DNA of 64,000 bases from Gemmobacter megaterium (GTDB lineage Bacteria > Pseudomonadota > Alphaproteobacteria > Rhodobacterales > Rhodobacteraceae). Where the stretch lies: assembly GCF_900156815.1 (NCBI RefSeq), contig NZ_FTOT01000008.1:33259-97258 (forward strand), given 5' to 3'. The position numbers were made by a program, and so were the translations under genes. The notes under the pieces are model-generated. The model saw nothing but the letters and a program-made list of their open reading frames with translations. It did no database searches and was not told the DNA's origin. Of the stretch, positions 42,732 to 51,559 are shown piece after piece. Within the stretch, counting starts at the first letter, position 1. Every line of letters starts with the position of its first letter.

Positions 42732-43397
42732 TCAGAACCATCTGGCGGTGGTGCGGATCTTCGCGCGGGTTTGCGTGCGCATGTGGGTCGAGAAGGCAGA
42801 GTTGCAGGCGCGTTCGAAGCGTTCGAGGTGGAACATGGCGCGCTTTGGATCGGTCCAGCGTTCCTCTGGTGTTGCGAGGATGCGGGCGAGGGCGCCATCG
42901 GTGATGGCCTCGGCCTTCTGAATTGACAGAAACTCCGGCACGACATTGTAGGCATCGTGCAGCGGGTCGTTGGGGTCTGTTCCGAATAGCTGGCCGCTAC
43001 GGGGTTTCAGGAACAGCGAGACACGCAGCAGGCCAGCCTGGAACGGATAGATGGACACCGTGTTCTGGTCGATCTGAGTAAGGTACCTCGGGCGGCCAAT
43101 CTGGACGGCCCCGGTCAACTCGTCTGGGTCCGTATCCGTCCATTGAGTGGGGGTCAGCGGAGCCCCGTCATGGGTCGCTTCCTCGATTTCATGGATGGCT
43201 GAATAGTCCGGGGCGACGATGGCCTGACCATTGGCGGTCAAGCTCACCTCGATGATGTGGCGCCAGCACCGGGTGCGCTCGCAGAACTCGATGGCCGCGA
43301 GCCGTGCGGCCTGCTCTGCGAAGAAGCGGGGGCAGCCGGGGGCCTGCGGCAGGATGATCGGCAGGAAAACCGCCGTTCTGATGACAGGCAGAGCCAC
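42732..43397 (-). CDS. Head-tail adaptor / tail tube protein
   Basis: 221 residues, GTG start seven bases after AAGGAG. Opens with a helix-rich segment (FFAEQAARLAAIEFCERTRCWRH), then beta strands, then helix (VPEFLSIQKAEAITDGALARIL) and a basic C-terminus. This resembles small podovirus adaptor proteins that bind the portal. Assignment rests mainly on position between the DUF6682-like and nozzle genes. Confidence 0.55.
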   Translation of the reverse strand: MALPVIRTAVFLPIILPQAPGCPRFFAEQAARLAAIEFCERTRCWRHIIEVSLTANGQAIVAPDYSAIHEIEEATHDGAPLTPTQWTDTDPDELTGAVQIGRPRYLTQIDQNTVSIYPFQAGLLRVSLFLKPRSGQLFGTDPNDPLHDAYNVVPEFLSIQKAEAITDGALARILATPEERWTDPKRAMFHLERFERACNSAFSTHMRTQTRAKIRTTARWF

Positions 43398-43413
43398 CGG
43401 CTATCTCCTTGGA

Positions 43414-44133
43414 TCAGGTGGAGGCTCGCCCGTAGTTGGCCAGCGCCATGCCCATTTCGCCATTGTTGATGGCCGCGATGGCCTCGCGGAACTGCGTGAA
43501 ATGGGCACCGGCCCGGTTCGCCGCGTTCGGCACACCGCTGTCCTTCGAGAAGGCCCGGTACAGGATGAAGTCCACGATTGCGTTGCGATAGATGTCGGGG
43601 AAATCGACCGTCTCGGTGTAGTTCTCGATTGCGAGGTTCGCCGGTGCTGCGGGCGGCGTGACGCTGGGCGGAACCATTCCGACCATGGCCTCGATCTTGC
43701 CGGTGCCATCGTTTCCGGGCACCACATAGAACGAGCGTGGATCCGCCATGTCGTGGATCACGTTCTCTACCGCGACGGCGAAGGGCAGCGTGGCGGCGGC
43801 TTGCCAGCCGGGAATCTGGGCGTCGATGATTTCGCGGCGCGCAAGGGTCCGAATGGCTTTTCCGCCTGTCGGCCCGCCAACGTCATCGTGGCCGAGCACG
43901 AGGTTGCGCGTCACGCGCGACAGGACAGTGTATTCCGCCGGAAGGCTTTGGAGTGTGCCTTCTACCAGTTCCAGCGTGACGGTGCCGGATTTGGCATTGG
44001 GTTTCAGGGCCACGATCTCGCGCATCGCGTCGTTGAGATAGGTGTGCAGTTCAGGCGCCGTCCAATGGACGTTGCCAAAGTCTTGCAGCGTGACAGATGC
44101 GCTGTGCATCACATCTTTGGCTTGGAACGGCAT
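43414..44133 (-). CDS. DUF6682-like phage adaptor protein
   Basis: 239 residues. The N-terminus (SASVTLQDFGNVHWTAPEL, then LNDAMREIVALKPNA) follows the pattern of DUF6682 proteins, which sit in podovirus head-tail regions. A helical C-terminus ends with NNGEMGMALANYGR. Probably the portal-proximal connector. Family from memory of the pattern, so moderately sure. Confidence 0.6.
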   Translation of the reverse strand: MPFQAKDVMHSASVTLQDFGNVHWTAPELHTYLNDAMREIVALKPNAKSGTVTLELVEGTLQSLPAEYTVLSRVTRNLVLGHDDVGGPTGGKAIRTLARREIIDAQIPGWQAAATLPFAVAVENVIHDMADPRSFYVVPGNDGTGKIEAMVGMVPPSVTPPAAPANLAIENYTETVDFPDIYRNAIVDFILYRAFSKDSGVPNAANRAGAHFTQFREAIAAINNGEMGMALANYGRAST

Positions 44134-44174
44134 CTGGGGTCACTCCTTCTGAGCGGTGCCGGTGGGAGGGAGGA

Positions 44175-44579
44175 TCAGCCCTGGCGGGCCGCCTTGATTG
44201 CCGTGAGCAGGGTTTCGTCCTTGGCGGCGGGGTGGGGCTTTTTGCCGGTCGCCTTGAGGTAGAGGGCTTCCAGCGCCTCGCGGTTCAGAGGCTGATCCGT
44301 GGGCTGGGTCGGCTCTGTTGGTTCGGTCGGCTCACTGGGCTCTGTGATCGCAGCAGGCGTGGCTTGCGCAGGTTTCGCGCCGATTGCCGGAGCGGCCTGC
44401 ACAGTGCCGGGGGCGATGCGATATCCTTCGGTGATCGACAGGAAACGCTCGATATGCTCGGGCACCGTCACGAACGCGACATGCCGTCCTTCGGGATCGG
44501 GGGCGAAATGATAGGTCGCACCATCCGCCATGGTGACGCGGCTTCCGTCGACTCGCTTGATCTTGGATTCAATGAACAT
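44175..44579 (-). CDS. Small phage protein with Thr-Glu-Pro repeat and C-terminal HeH/LEM-like helices
   Basis: 134 residues. Residues 1-60 are beta-rich (IKRVDGSRVTMADGATYHF). A simple repeat (EPTEPTEPTQPTDQP) links to a ~33-residue helix-extended-helix end (REALEALYLKATGKKPHP, then DETLLTAIKAAR) like HeH/LEM motifs found at the C-termini of phage head proteins. Position between capsid and adaptor genes suggests a head accessory protein. Confidence 0.5.
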   Translation of the reverse strand: MFIESKIKRVDGSRVTMADGATYHFAPDPEGRHVAFVTVPEHIERFLSITEGYRIAPGTVQAAPAIGAKPAQATPAAITEPSEPTEPTEPTQPTDQPLNREALEALYLKATGKKPHPAAKDETLLTAIKAARQG

Positions 44580-44602
44580 GGCAGTTCTCCCGTTTCAGAT
44601 GG

Positions 44603-44629
44603 GCCGCGCCTGCCGCAGCGAGGCGCGGC
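44603..44629. terminator. GC hairpin between decoration and 134-residue genes
   Basis: A perfect 9-bp stem (GCCGCGCCT/AGGCGCGGC) with a 9-base loop in the 59-base gap. No T-run follows on the minus strand, so it may attenuate or stabilise mRNA 3' ends rather than stop transcription. Confidence 0.4.
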
Positions 44630-44638
44630 GGAGGCTCA

Positions 44639-45082
44639 TCACGCCGATGCGTAGCGCAGGCGCAGGTGCAGCTTCTTGTTGGCTGCGGGGGTGATGGCTG
44701 CCGATGGCACCACACCAATGCTGCGATGTTCGCCGGCAACCGCGAGCCCGACGATGCCGATCAGGGGCTTTGCCGCCGGTGTCCCCGCTGCCTGGTCGTT
44801 GAACAACTCCGCGCCGCAGCTCCGCGCGCTTTCCACATCGCCCGGCGTGCCGGACATGAAGCCCACGTCGAGAGTGATGGCCCCGAGGTTCTCGGTTGCA
44901 ACATCCACCGCCAGAATGCGGTTTCCGGCAGCAAGCGGCGCCAGTTCCAGCACATCGGTATCGGCAACGGCCTCGGTGAAGGTGTGGGTGATGATGACTT
45001 CGCAGACCACGCCTGCCTTGTTCGGCACGGGAATGGGAGTGCGGGCATTGCCCTTGAAATAGGTGGACTGTTTCGTGGCCAT
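44639..45082 (-). CDS. Capsid decoration-type protein
   Basis: 147 residues, beta-rich with few charges (VCEVIITHTFTEAV, RILAVDVATENLGAITLDVGF). It lies directly downstream of the major capsid gene, as head decoration or cement proteins do, and its size fits. A similar gene pair is common next to N4-gp56-type capsids. Call from context and composition. Confidence 0.55.
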   Translation of the reverse strand: MATKQSTYFKGNARTPIPVPNKAGVVCEVIITHTFTEAVADTDVLELAPLAAGNRILAVDVATENLGAITLDVGFMSGTPGDVESARSCGAELFNDQAAGTPAAKPLIGIVGLAVAGEHRSIGVVPSAAITPAANKKLHLRLRYASA

Positions 45083-45118
45083 GGTGGCGATCCTTGTGCT
45101 GTCCGGTTGCTGGATGGC

Positions 45119-45138
45119 GGGGCCGGTCGGGCGGCCCC
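45119..45138. terminator. GC hairpin after the major capsid gene
   Basis: A perfect 7-bp stem (GGGGCCG/CGGCCCC) with a 6-base loop, 13 bases beyond the capsid stop on the minus strand. No T-run; it may set the ratio of capsid to downstream products. Confidence 0.38.
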
Positions 45139-45150
45139 TGCCGGATCAGA

Positions 45151-46245
45151 TCAGGCGGCGTTGGGGTCGCGGCAGGAGGTATCGACGGCGATGACGCCAA
45201 AGTCCTTGCCGTTGAACCGGGTCTTTTTCATCCCGAGGATCGCCCCGCAGTAGATGGCCACCTGGTTGTCGGCGTCGAACATCTTCTCGACCCATGTGAA
45301 GCGGGTACCGCGCCCACCCGAGCCATAGGCGACGACACCGGCTTGCCGACCCATCAAGAGCGACCGGGCCGCGCTGACGTTGCCGCCGACGCCGTAATCG
45401 CTGAAACGACGCACGCCTTCATGCTGATGCAGTACGGTGTCGTTGATCATGCCGAGGCCGCCCTTCACGATGGGGCTATTGCGGCCCTCGCTGGTGGCCA
45501 GCGCCTGCTGGATCTTGGACCACGACAGATCGCCGGTTTCCACGCGCATGTCGTAGGCTTGGAAGGGGCTCATCAGGAGGATGAACCGCTTCGCGCCTTC
45601 GATGCTCACCGGCGTCATCTTCATCACGTCCGGGTTGGTGGCATTCATCATGCGCGGCTTGACCGTCACCCGTTCGATCAGGGCGACGTTCATCTTGTCG
45701 GCGGCGGTCAGGGTGGCCTTGGAAACAGCGGTCCCGCCGTAAAGCTGGTGGTCGGAATCGGGTGCCTGGATCGGGTTGCCTGCGAACTCGCCCGAGAACT
45801 TGCTGTCCTGGTTGGCCGCGGTGGGGGCGCCGGACAGATAGACGTGGAATCCCTCGTCCACCCATTCGGCCATGTAGGTCGCGGTGCGGTCGCGGGCGAT
45901 GCGGCGCAAGTCGTGCAAGGTGCGCTTGCGCGTCATGCGACCGCCACCCGAGGCGCCTTTGCGTACCTGGTCGATTTTCACTTCGTCCTGGTAGAAAGTC
46001 AGGGGTTCCTCGGTGCCTTCGACCACATTGTCGCCTGTGGTGACGCCCCCCCGGAGGTTCACCGACAGGTCGAACTTGATGGCGTCACCGGCATCGTCTT
46101 CGAGGTCGGTGCGGCGCTCGATGATGTTGTTTTCACCGGAGCCGATGAAGCGTTGGTAGTAGGTTTGCTTGTCGGCTTCGAGGGCCAGCGACGTGGCCCA
46201 CCGCTTCACCGCCTGGGGGGAGTTTACGCCAACAGTCGTCAGCAT
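45151..46245 (-). CDS. Major capsid protein, N4-gp56 family
   Basis: 364 residues from the ATG at 46245, six bases after AAAGGAGCG; a longer frame adds seven residues. The sequence has the N4-gp56 family blocks: KFDLSVNLRGGVTTGDNVVEG, EVKIDQVRKG, RRIARDRTATYMAEW and the C-terminal HK97-fold strands (ILGMKKTRFNGKDFGV). Assembles the procapsid with the scaffold gene two genes upstream. A recurrent 13-bp motif lies 37 bases before its start. Confidence 0.9.
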   Translation of the reverse strand: MLTTVGVNSPQAVKRWATSLALEADKQTYYQRFIGSGENNIIERRTDLEDDAGDAIKFDLSVNLRGGVTTGDNVVEGTEEPLTFYQDEVKIDQVRKGASGGGRMTRKRTLHDLRRIARDRTATYMAEWVDEGFHVYLSGAPTAANQDSKFSGEFAGNPIQAPDSDHQLYGGTAVSKATLTAADKMNVALIERVTVKPRMMNATNPDVMKMTPVSIEGAKRFILLMSPFQAYDMRVETGDLSWSKIQQALATSEGRNSPIVKGGLGMINDTVLHQHEGVRRFSDYGVGGNVSAARSLLMGRQAGVVAYGSGGRGTRFTWVEKMFDADNQVAIYCGAILGMKKTRFNGKDFGVIAVDTSCRDPNAA

Positions 46246-46282
46246 ATCGGACGCTCCTTTGGTCAAGAGAGGTTTGACCCAG

Positions 46283-46295
46283 GCACGTCCTATGC
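46283..46295 (-). promoter_or_regulatory. 13-bp late motif before the capsid gene
   Basis: Reads GCATAGGACGTGC in the direction of transcription, identical to the copy at 14260-14272 and at almost the same distance from the start codon. ATAGG recalls the initiation region of T7-type promoters, but no phage RNA polymerase is encoded in the window. Confidence 0.5.
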
Positions 46296-46300
46296 TTGGC

Positions 46301-46498
46301 TTAGGAGTCCCCTACCACATGTTGGGTGTGTGTATCAACTGGCGGATTATCTCCGCCATCCGACATTGTGATCTTGACGTCTGGGGGCGCCGAAACTGCG
46401 ACACGGATACGTCTGTCACCGGCCTTGATCAGGTCGAGAGTGACGTCTCCCACCCTGATCTTGGCGCCGGTCCCCATCAAGATATTGCGAACAAGCAC
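46301..46498 (-). CDS. Small CsrA-like protein in the head operon
   Basis: 65 residues from the GTG at 46498, eight bases after GGGAGG. The order of strands matches CsrA/RsmA: MLV start, IRVGDVTLDLIKAGDRR, IRVAVSAPPDVKI (CsrA has IGVNAPKEV at the same place). The RNA-binding residues are not kept: the LTR at positions 4-6 and the Arg44 region (HREEI) are replaced by RNI and TMSDGG. Located between scaffold and capsid genes, it may bind RNA differently or may have become a small head protein. Homology is by eye. Confidence 0.5.
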   Translation of the reverse strand: MLVRNILMGTGAKIRVGDVTLDLIKAGDRRIRVAVSAPPDVKITMSDGGDNPPVDTHTQHVVGDS

Positions 46499-46514
46499 GG
46501 CGTGCACCTCCCTA

Positions 46515-47408
46515 TCAGTTCAGGTATGCGGCTTGGCGTTCGGGCGGGAGGCGAGCCAGCATGGCTTCCGCCCGTTCAGGATCCACGCCCATCATGCGGT
46601 CGATGGCTGCGAAGGTTCCATCATCGGCATCTGCACCCGGTTCAGCGCCGGAAAGGCCGGTCAAGGTGCGGGGCGGTTCTGGCCGCGGATCGGTGCGTGG
46701 GCCGGCGTCGTCAGGCTTGGCCTGCTTGGTGGCATTCGGGCGGGTAATCGACTGTCCTGTCGTCACCTCCACATGATCAGCATAGAGCCGGTGGGCCAGT
46801 TCGATCTGCTTCTCCATGGGCAGGCTTGCATAGGCGGCGCTGCCGGTGACAGACCGCAATGCGGCGTCCCAGCCGTCGATATGAGCCTCTGATGCCAGAT
46901 CGGGGTGCTGGGTATGGTAGGCGTCCAGCTTGGCATACCATGCCTGGGCGCGGGCTTGCTGCTGCTGGTTCAGCACGGTCTGTGCCAGTTCGATCTGGGC
47001 CATGGCGCGGGCCTTGGACTGCACCAATTCGGCTTGCTGTGCATCCCATTCAGCGCGGGTGAGGTCGCCATCATCGTATTTCTGGACCAGCTCTGCCAGC
47101 TTGGTATCGGCTTCGGCCAGGGCCTGCTGTGCTGCGGACACGTCAGGCAGCGGCACAGCCGTGGCTGCAGGTGCCGGTTCCGGCTCCGGCTCGGGCTGCT
47201 TCGCTTCGATGGTCTGAGGCGTCTCGTCCTTGGCGGGTTCTTCCTGCGTTTCGAGGGCGGCCAGAACGGAGTCCTCGCCTTCGGTCAGCGCGGCAATCTC
47301 GCCTTCATCGAGGAATGCCTTCAGGCCATCCATGGAGAAGGCGTCGGGCAGCCCCGCCGCGTTGAGGGCCTTATTCGGGTTCGGGGTTTCGGTGGTGGTG
47401 TCGGTCAC
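46515..47408 (-). CDS. Scaffolding protein
   Basis: 297 residues, GTG start overlapping the portal stop (GTGA). Acidic, low-complexity N-terminus (PEPEPEPAPAATA), a long coiled coil (residues ~95-150, AEADTKLAELVQKYDDGD) and a charged C-terminus. This composition between portal and capsid genes is diagnostic of podovirus scaffolds, which guide procapsid assembly and then leave. Confidence 0.78.
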   Translation of the reverse strand: MTDTTTETPNPNKALNAAGLPDAFSMDGLKAFLDEGEIAALTEGEDSVLAALETQEEPAKDETPQTIEAKQPEPEPEPAPAATAVPLPDVSAAQQALAEADTKLAELVQKYDDGDLTRAEWDAQQAELVQSKARAMAQIELAQTVLNQQQQARAQAWYAKLDAYHTQHPDLASEAHIDGWDAALRSVTGSAAYASLPMEKQIELAHRLYADHVEVTTGQSITRPNATKQAKPDDAGPRTDPRPEPPRTLTGLSGAEPGADADDGTFAAIDRMMGVDPERAEAMLARLPPERQAAYLN

Positions 47409-49663
47409 TGGATCGCTCCTTGTGCGGCGGGTTGTGCGGTAGGTTGCTCGGTGGGCTGGACGGCACCGGGTGGGATCGTGGCGGCGGCTGGCGCTGCCGC
47501 TGGCGGGGCGCCGCTGGCTTCGGCATTGGCGAGGATCTGGTCAGCGGCTCTGGCGACGGCCGGGGCGCCCGCGATGGCTACGGCGGCTTCGAAGGCGGCT
47601 TTCAGCTTGGCAATCTGGTCGGCAGGCAGGGAGGCAGCGGCCTTTTCGGCTTCGGCGCGGGTCTTTGCGGCCTTGGCTTCCTTCTCGGCCAGTTCGGCCT
47701 CGGCCGCGCGCTTCTGCATTGCGTCCGCTTCGGCTTTTGCGGCATCTGCGGCCTGCTTTTCCGGCGTCGGGTTATTCGGGTCCGCATCGGGATCCTCGGC
47801 GCCGGTGATCTGACGGATGCGCTTGACCAGTTCGTCGCGCTTGGGCACGTCCAGAGCCTCTACGACCAGATCGAGGGTTTGCAGGACGATCTGGGGCGCA
47901 GTGGCGGCCAACCGTTCCATGAGCCCAAGCAATTCTTCGGCCTGAGCCTGCCGGGCGGTCGCACGCCAGTCATCTTCGGTGATGACGAAATCCGCCTTCG
48001 AGTTGGCGATGGCGGTGTTCGGATCGCCATTGTTGATGCTGATGTACTGAGGGTTTCCCCGACTGTCCGTGATGCGGAATTCGTCGGCCTCGGTGTAGAA
48101 CTGCTCGACGTTCACCAGCAGTTTTTCGCCATGGATCATGCGGGCCTGGCGCAGGTTCTCGAAGAAGATGAAGGTGGCAAGCTGGCCCTGCTCCTGACGG
48201 GCAATGATCGCCTTGCCGGAGGCAGCATTGGTCTTGCGCCCGAGGTTTTCATCGGTAACGCCAGACACCTGCTGGATCATCTGGGCGTCCCGGCTCATCA
48301 GGTCGATATGTGCCGCTGCGAGGTTGGTGTCAGTCTCGATCTTGGGCGGCGTTCGGTTCGGCTTGTGAACGATCACCGCATCGGGCCTGCCTGCCTCGTC
48401 GCGCAGTTCCTCGATGTCATCCACGGCACCTTCCTCGACAGTGACGCGGGTTGTGGACAGGTGATGCAGCGCCTTGGAGGCGCGCTTGTTCAGGTCACGC
48501 TGAATGTCGCGCAGGCCACGGATGAGGCCATAGGGCATTCCGTCCGAGGCTCGGCGGTAGCCCCAGATCGGGGTGAATGGGTAGCGGTTGTGCCGATAGG
48601 GCGACTCCCGAATATCGAGAAAGCCCGCATCGGTCAGCAATGCGCAATGAACAACCTCGCGCGGTCGGGTGACGAGGGTTGCGCGGCCAGTGGCCAGTTC
48701 CTGCCAGTGACCGGGGCTCCATTCATCCAGAAGCTCGCCATTGAACTGCCCGCCCCGGATGATCTTGGCATTGGGCTGGACGCGCTTGAACCAGACTTCG
48801 ATGCAGCGCACGCGGCGGCGTTCGGTGTCGTAATGTCGGTTGACCGGGCCGCTGGTATCGAAGTGTGCCAGTTCCTGCGCATCCATGGCCTCATCACCCA
48901 GATCGTCCAGTGTCAGCAGGCCGGGTGTCACATCATCTGCCGCCGACAGCAGCACGCCCTTCCGTTCGGGCCACAGAGCGGTCGCCAGGTCCAGATCGAG
49001 CCACTTGGCCCGCATGACATAGCGGGCATCTGCGATGTCCATGCGTGTGCTGGTGCTGTCCCACAGCATTGATCGCCACGATTCCCAGCGGTCGAACACG
49101 ATAGTGCCGTCCTCTGGATCGCCTTGGCCCGTCTCGACCCAGCCGACACCGGCTTTGACCGCATCGGTGAATGCCTGGGCATAGGCGAATTCGCTGCGGT
49201 TCACGTCGCGCAGGTGGGCGAGCAACTGTGACTTGATTTCCGCCTGCTTCAGCCCGTCCCTGTGGCGTGGCAGCACCTTGTAATCCATCGGCGCGCGGCG
49301 CTGGCTGCCCAGCACCCAGTTCACCGAGGTCTGGATCATGTTGAACACGATGGGGGCCTGACCTCGTGCAGCCAGGGCGGCCAGTTCTTCGTCCGTCCAT
49401 TGCTGGTGGTCGTACATTGCCTCGTCCATCGCCATTTGCAGACGATTTTCGTTCTGGCGTTCCAGTTCGCGGGTGTAGTGGCCCAGCACACGGACATGCA
49501 TTGCCTGCCCTTGGGGGCCGTCCATCCATTCAATCTTGGAGGATGCCTTGTCGGCGCTGTGCTGAGCCTGCATTCGCTCGAAATAGCCGTCGCCCGCCTG
49601 CGCTGGCCTGCGCGGGTCATACTCCACCATGTTTCGCGGGTTGGTATCCTGTGGATCAAACAT
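47405..49663 (-). CDS. Portal protein, P22-like
   Basis: 752 residues from the ATG at 49663. Core blocks of the P22-type portal family are present: GQAPIVFNMIQTSVNWVLG, TDAVKAGVGWVETG, YRHNRYPFTPIWGYR and GVTDENLGRKTNAASGKAI. The C-terminal ~150 residues are an Ala/Glu coiled coil and Pro-rich tail, probably the barrel plus an extension. Follows terminase after a 165-residue gene. Forms the dodecameric DNA entry ring. Confidence 0.9.
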   Translation of the reverse strand: MFDPQDTNPRNMVEYDPRRPAQAGDGYFERMQAQHSADKASSKIEWMDGPQGQAMHVRVLGHYTRELERQNENRLQMAMDEAMYDHQQWTDEELAALAARGQAPIVFNMIQTSVNWVLGSQRRAPMDYKVLPRHRDGLKQAEIKSQLLAHLRDVNRSEFAYAQAFTDAVKAGVGWVETGQGDPEDGTIVFDRWESWRSMLWDSTSTRMDIADARYVMRAKWLDLDLATALWPERKGVLLSAADDVTPGLLTLDDLGDEAMDAQELAHFDTSGPVNRHYDTERRRVRCIEVWFKRVQPNAKIIRGGQFNGELLDEWSPGHWQELATGRATLVTRPREVVHCALLTDAGFLDIRESPYRHNRYPFTPIWGYRRASDGMPYGLIRGLRDIQRDLNKRASKALHHLSTTRVTVEEGAVDDIEELRDEAGRPDAVIVHKPNRTPPKIETDTNLAAAHIDLMSRDAQMIQQVSGVTDENLGRKTNAASGKAIIARQEQGQLATFIFFENLRQARMIHGEKLLVNVEQFYTEADEFRITDSRGNPQYISINNGDPNTAIANSKADFVITEDDWRATARQAQAEELLGLMERLAATAPQIVLQTLDLVVEALDVPKRDELVKRIRQITGAEDPDADPNNPTPEKQAADAAKAEADAMQKRAAEAELAEKEAKAAKTRAEAEKAAASLPADQIAKLKAAFEAAVAIAGAPAVARAADQILANAEASGAPPAAAPAAATIPPGAVQPTEQPTAQPAAQGAIQ

Positions 49664-50153
49664 CGCGGGAGATCTCCGACTGGCGGGTTTCGCCGGTGAC
49701 GGTGTTGGTGATCTTGATCTCACCGAAGGACGGGCCGCTTCTGCGGCGATCCAGCGCCGGTGCCGGCGGCATGGACAGAAGATCGGGCAGATAGTGGTTG
49801 ATCGTGTCCAGGACGCGCAGGCGGTCGCGCGGGCTGTGAGCATTGCCGGGAAGCAGGCCATCTGCGAGCCATTGGAATGTGCGTGCCCCGCAATGCTCTG
49901 GGTCGCCGACATCGCCATGTGCGGCCCATCGCCATGCCTCACTCAGCGGGATCACGACCGGGACCGTTCTGCCGCGGGCGATAGGGCGCAGTGGGTGCAG
50001 CAGCACCATGCAGGGCTCTGGCAAGGGGCTTGCATCGGTACGGATCCACGATCCGACGACGACGATGCCATTGCGTTCGCCGTCGAAGTGCCGCCGACGC
50101 AGATCAAGGGCTGGTGCCTCGATCATGGCGCGGGGAATGAGCATTTCGGTCAC
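49656..50153 (-). CDS. Unknown protein between terminase and portal
   Basis: 165 residues from a GTG that overlaps the terminase stop (GTGA); longer starts would lie deep in the terminase gene. It ends 8 bases inside the portal gene. Mixed alpha/beta with GIVVVGSWIRTDASP and the C-terminal DRLRVLDTINHYLPDLLSMPP. No family recognised; the tight coupling suggests a packaging or portal-linked role. Confidence 0.62.
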   Translation of the reverse strand: MTEMLIPRAMIEAPALDLRRRHFDGERNGIVVVGSWIRTDASPLPEPCMVLLHPLRPIARGRTVPVVIPLSEAWRWAAHGDVGDPEHCGARTFQWLADGLLPGNAHSPRDRLRVLDTINHYLPDLLSMPPAPALDRRRSGPSFGEIKITNTVTGETRQSEISRDV

Positions 50154-51559
50154 GCAGTCAATCCTGACGTTCGGCGCGGCCTCTTGCTCGCGGAGTTGTT
50201 CTTGGGGTGGAGGAAATCGACGGACTGGCCCCACTGACGGAGGGCGTCGGCATAGTTCGAATAGCGGTCGTGCTCGGGTTCGTCGGTGAACGCATCGAGC
50301 CGGGCGTTGTACTTCTTGCGGTAGTTATCCATCGCCACGATGCCGTCGCCGCACTCGTCAGCGTCGAAATACACGTTGTGGCCGAGGGCCAGCCGGGTCT
50401 GGTTGATGCCGGTCAGCACTTCCTGCACGCGGGGCACAATCTCGAAGCGCAGGCCGGGCAGCAGCTCTTGCAGGAGCTGGACCGCACTCTTGCCGGTTTG
50501 CAGGCTCTTGTTGGCGGCGTCATGCGGCAGATAATGCGTGCCGGAAAGATTGTAGCCGGTGGCCAGCAGGAACTTGGCGTAATGCTCCAGGCTCTCCCCG
50601 CTGTTCTCGTATGCCTTGATGAAGCGTGTCTCACCCGCAACCTGCTGCATGAACCAGATTGCGGTGGTGTCATTCCAGCCCAAGTCCCAGAAGGTATGGA
50701 CCGGCAGGCCGGTGGAATAGGGCACATGCCGGATTCGGCCCTCGGCCCGCAGCTTCTGCATCTCGTTGGCATAGTAGGCTCCCCGGATGCGACCCTGCCG
50801 CCAGAGGCCCATCAGCAGGGCATCGCGTTCCTCGGGCGGAAGCTGCAACAGGGCTTCGCGGTAGCCTGTGCCGCCCAGATGGGTATTCTCGGACAAGCGC
50901 GCCGGGATGAACTGGCGGAACATCGTCGTGATGGTGCCGAGTTCTTCATCCACGATGTCGACGGGAATGCAGGTTGCCTTCCCATCTTCCTGAATGCCCC
51001 AGCGTTCCATCACCCACTTCTGGCCGGGACCATCCGGGTTGGTGGTGGCCCGGATGTAGCGGGGCAGCGTCTTGTCGGTGCTGCGGCAGCGTGAGAACAG
51101 GTAGAGATAGCAGGTCGGCGTCGGCCAAAGGGTGAGTTCGTCAAAGCCGATGTAGTTCCAGGCCCGGCCCCGGTATTTCAGGCGGTCGCTGTCGTTTTGC
51201 AGATAGCCGAATTCGACCTTGGCACCGCTGGAAAAGGTCCAGACCTTTTCGGTGGAGTTGTAGGAGGCGCCTGGGTCCAGATCCTTGTAGACCTCCAAGC
51301 TGCGCCCGATCAGGTCGCGCAACTCGGGGAAGCTGCGGCGGAACAGGACGGCGCGGTGGTTGGGATTGTCGATGCCGTCATGTTGCAGGCACAGCGCATC
51401 AATCAGCAGGGCATCAGACTTTCCCCCGCCGGCCGCCCCGCCATAGAGCACCTCGAAGTCGTCGCATTCCAGAAATACGGCCTGCTTGGGCGTGGGCTTC
51501 CAGATCACCTCATAGGTGTCTGGATCAGCGTCCCACTCACCAGGGCGCAACATGCTCAT
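50150..51559 (-). CDS. Terminase large subunit
   Basis: 469 residues, ATG overlapping the small-subunit stop. ATPase: Walker A GGAAGGGKS (residues 40-48), Walker B YIGFDEL (Asp140, Glu141), coupling motif ATTNP near residue 170. Nuclease: DLGWNDTTAIW near residue 290 supplies the first metal-binding Asp, and further acidic residues (YFDADECGDG, NYADALRQWG) follow. Powers packaging and cuts concatemers. Slightly short for the family but all motifs are intact. Confidence 0.95.
   Translation of the reverse strand: MSMLRPGEWDADPDTYEVIWKPTPKQAVFLECDDFEVLYGGAAGGGKSDALLIDALCLQHDGIDNPNHRAVLFRRSFPELRDLIGRSLEVYKDLDPGASYNSTEKVWTFSSGAKVEFGYLQNDSDRLKYRGRAWNYIGFDELTLWPTPTCYLYLFSRCRSTDKTLPRYIRATTNPDGPGQKWVMERWGIQEDGKATCIPVDIVDEELGTITTMFRQFIPARLSENTHLGGTGYREALLQLPPEERDALLMGLWRQGRIRGAYYANEMQKLRAEGRIRHVPYSTGLPVHTFWDLGWNDTTAIWFMQQVAGETRFIKAYENSGESLEHYAKFLLATGYNLSGTHYLPHDAANKSLQTGKSAVQLLQELLPGLRFEIVPRVQEVLTGINQTRLALGHNVYFDADECGDGIVAMDNYRKKYNARLDAFTDEPEHDRYSNYADALRQWGQSVDFLHPKNNSASKRPRRTSGLTA

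Noticed and set aside
46301..46507. Start at the upstream GTG (46507) for the CsrA-like gene
   Set aside because: That GTG overlaps the GGGAGG ribosome site; the GTG at 46498 has proper spacing and gives the MLV start of CsrA proteins.
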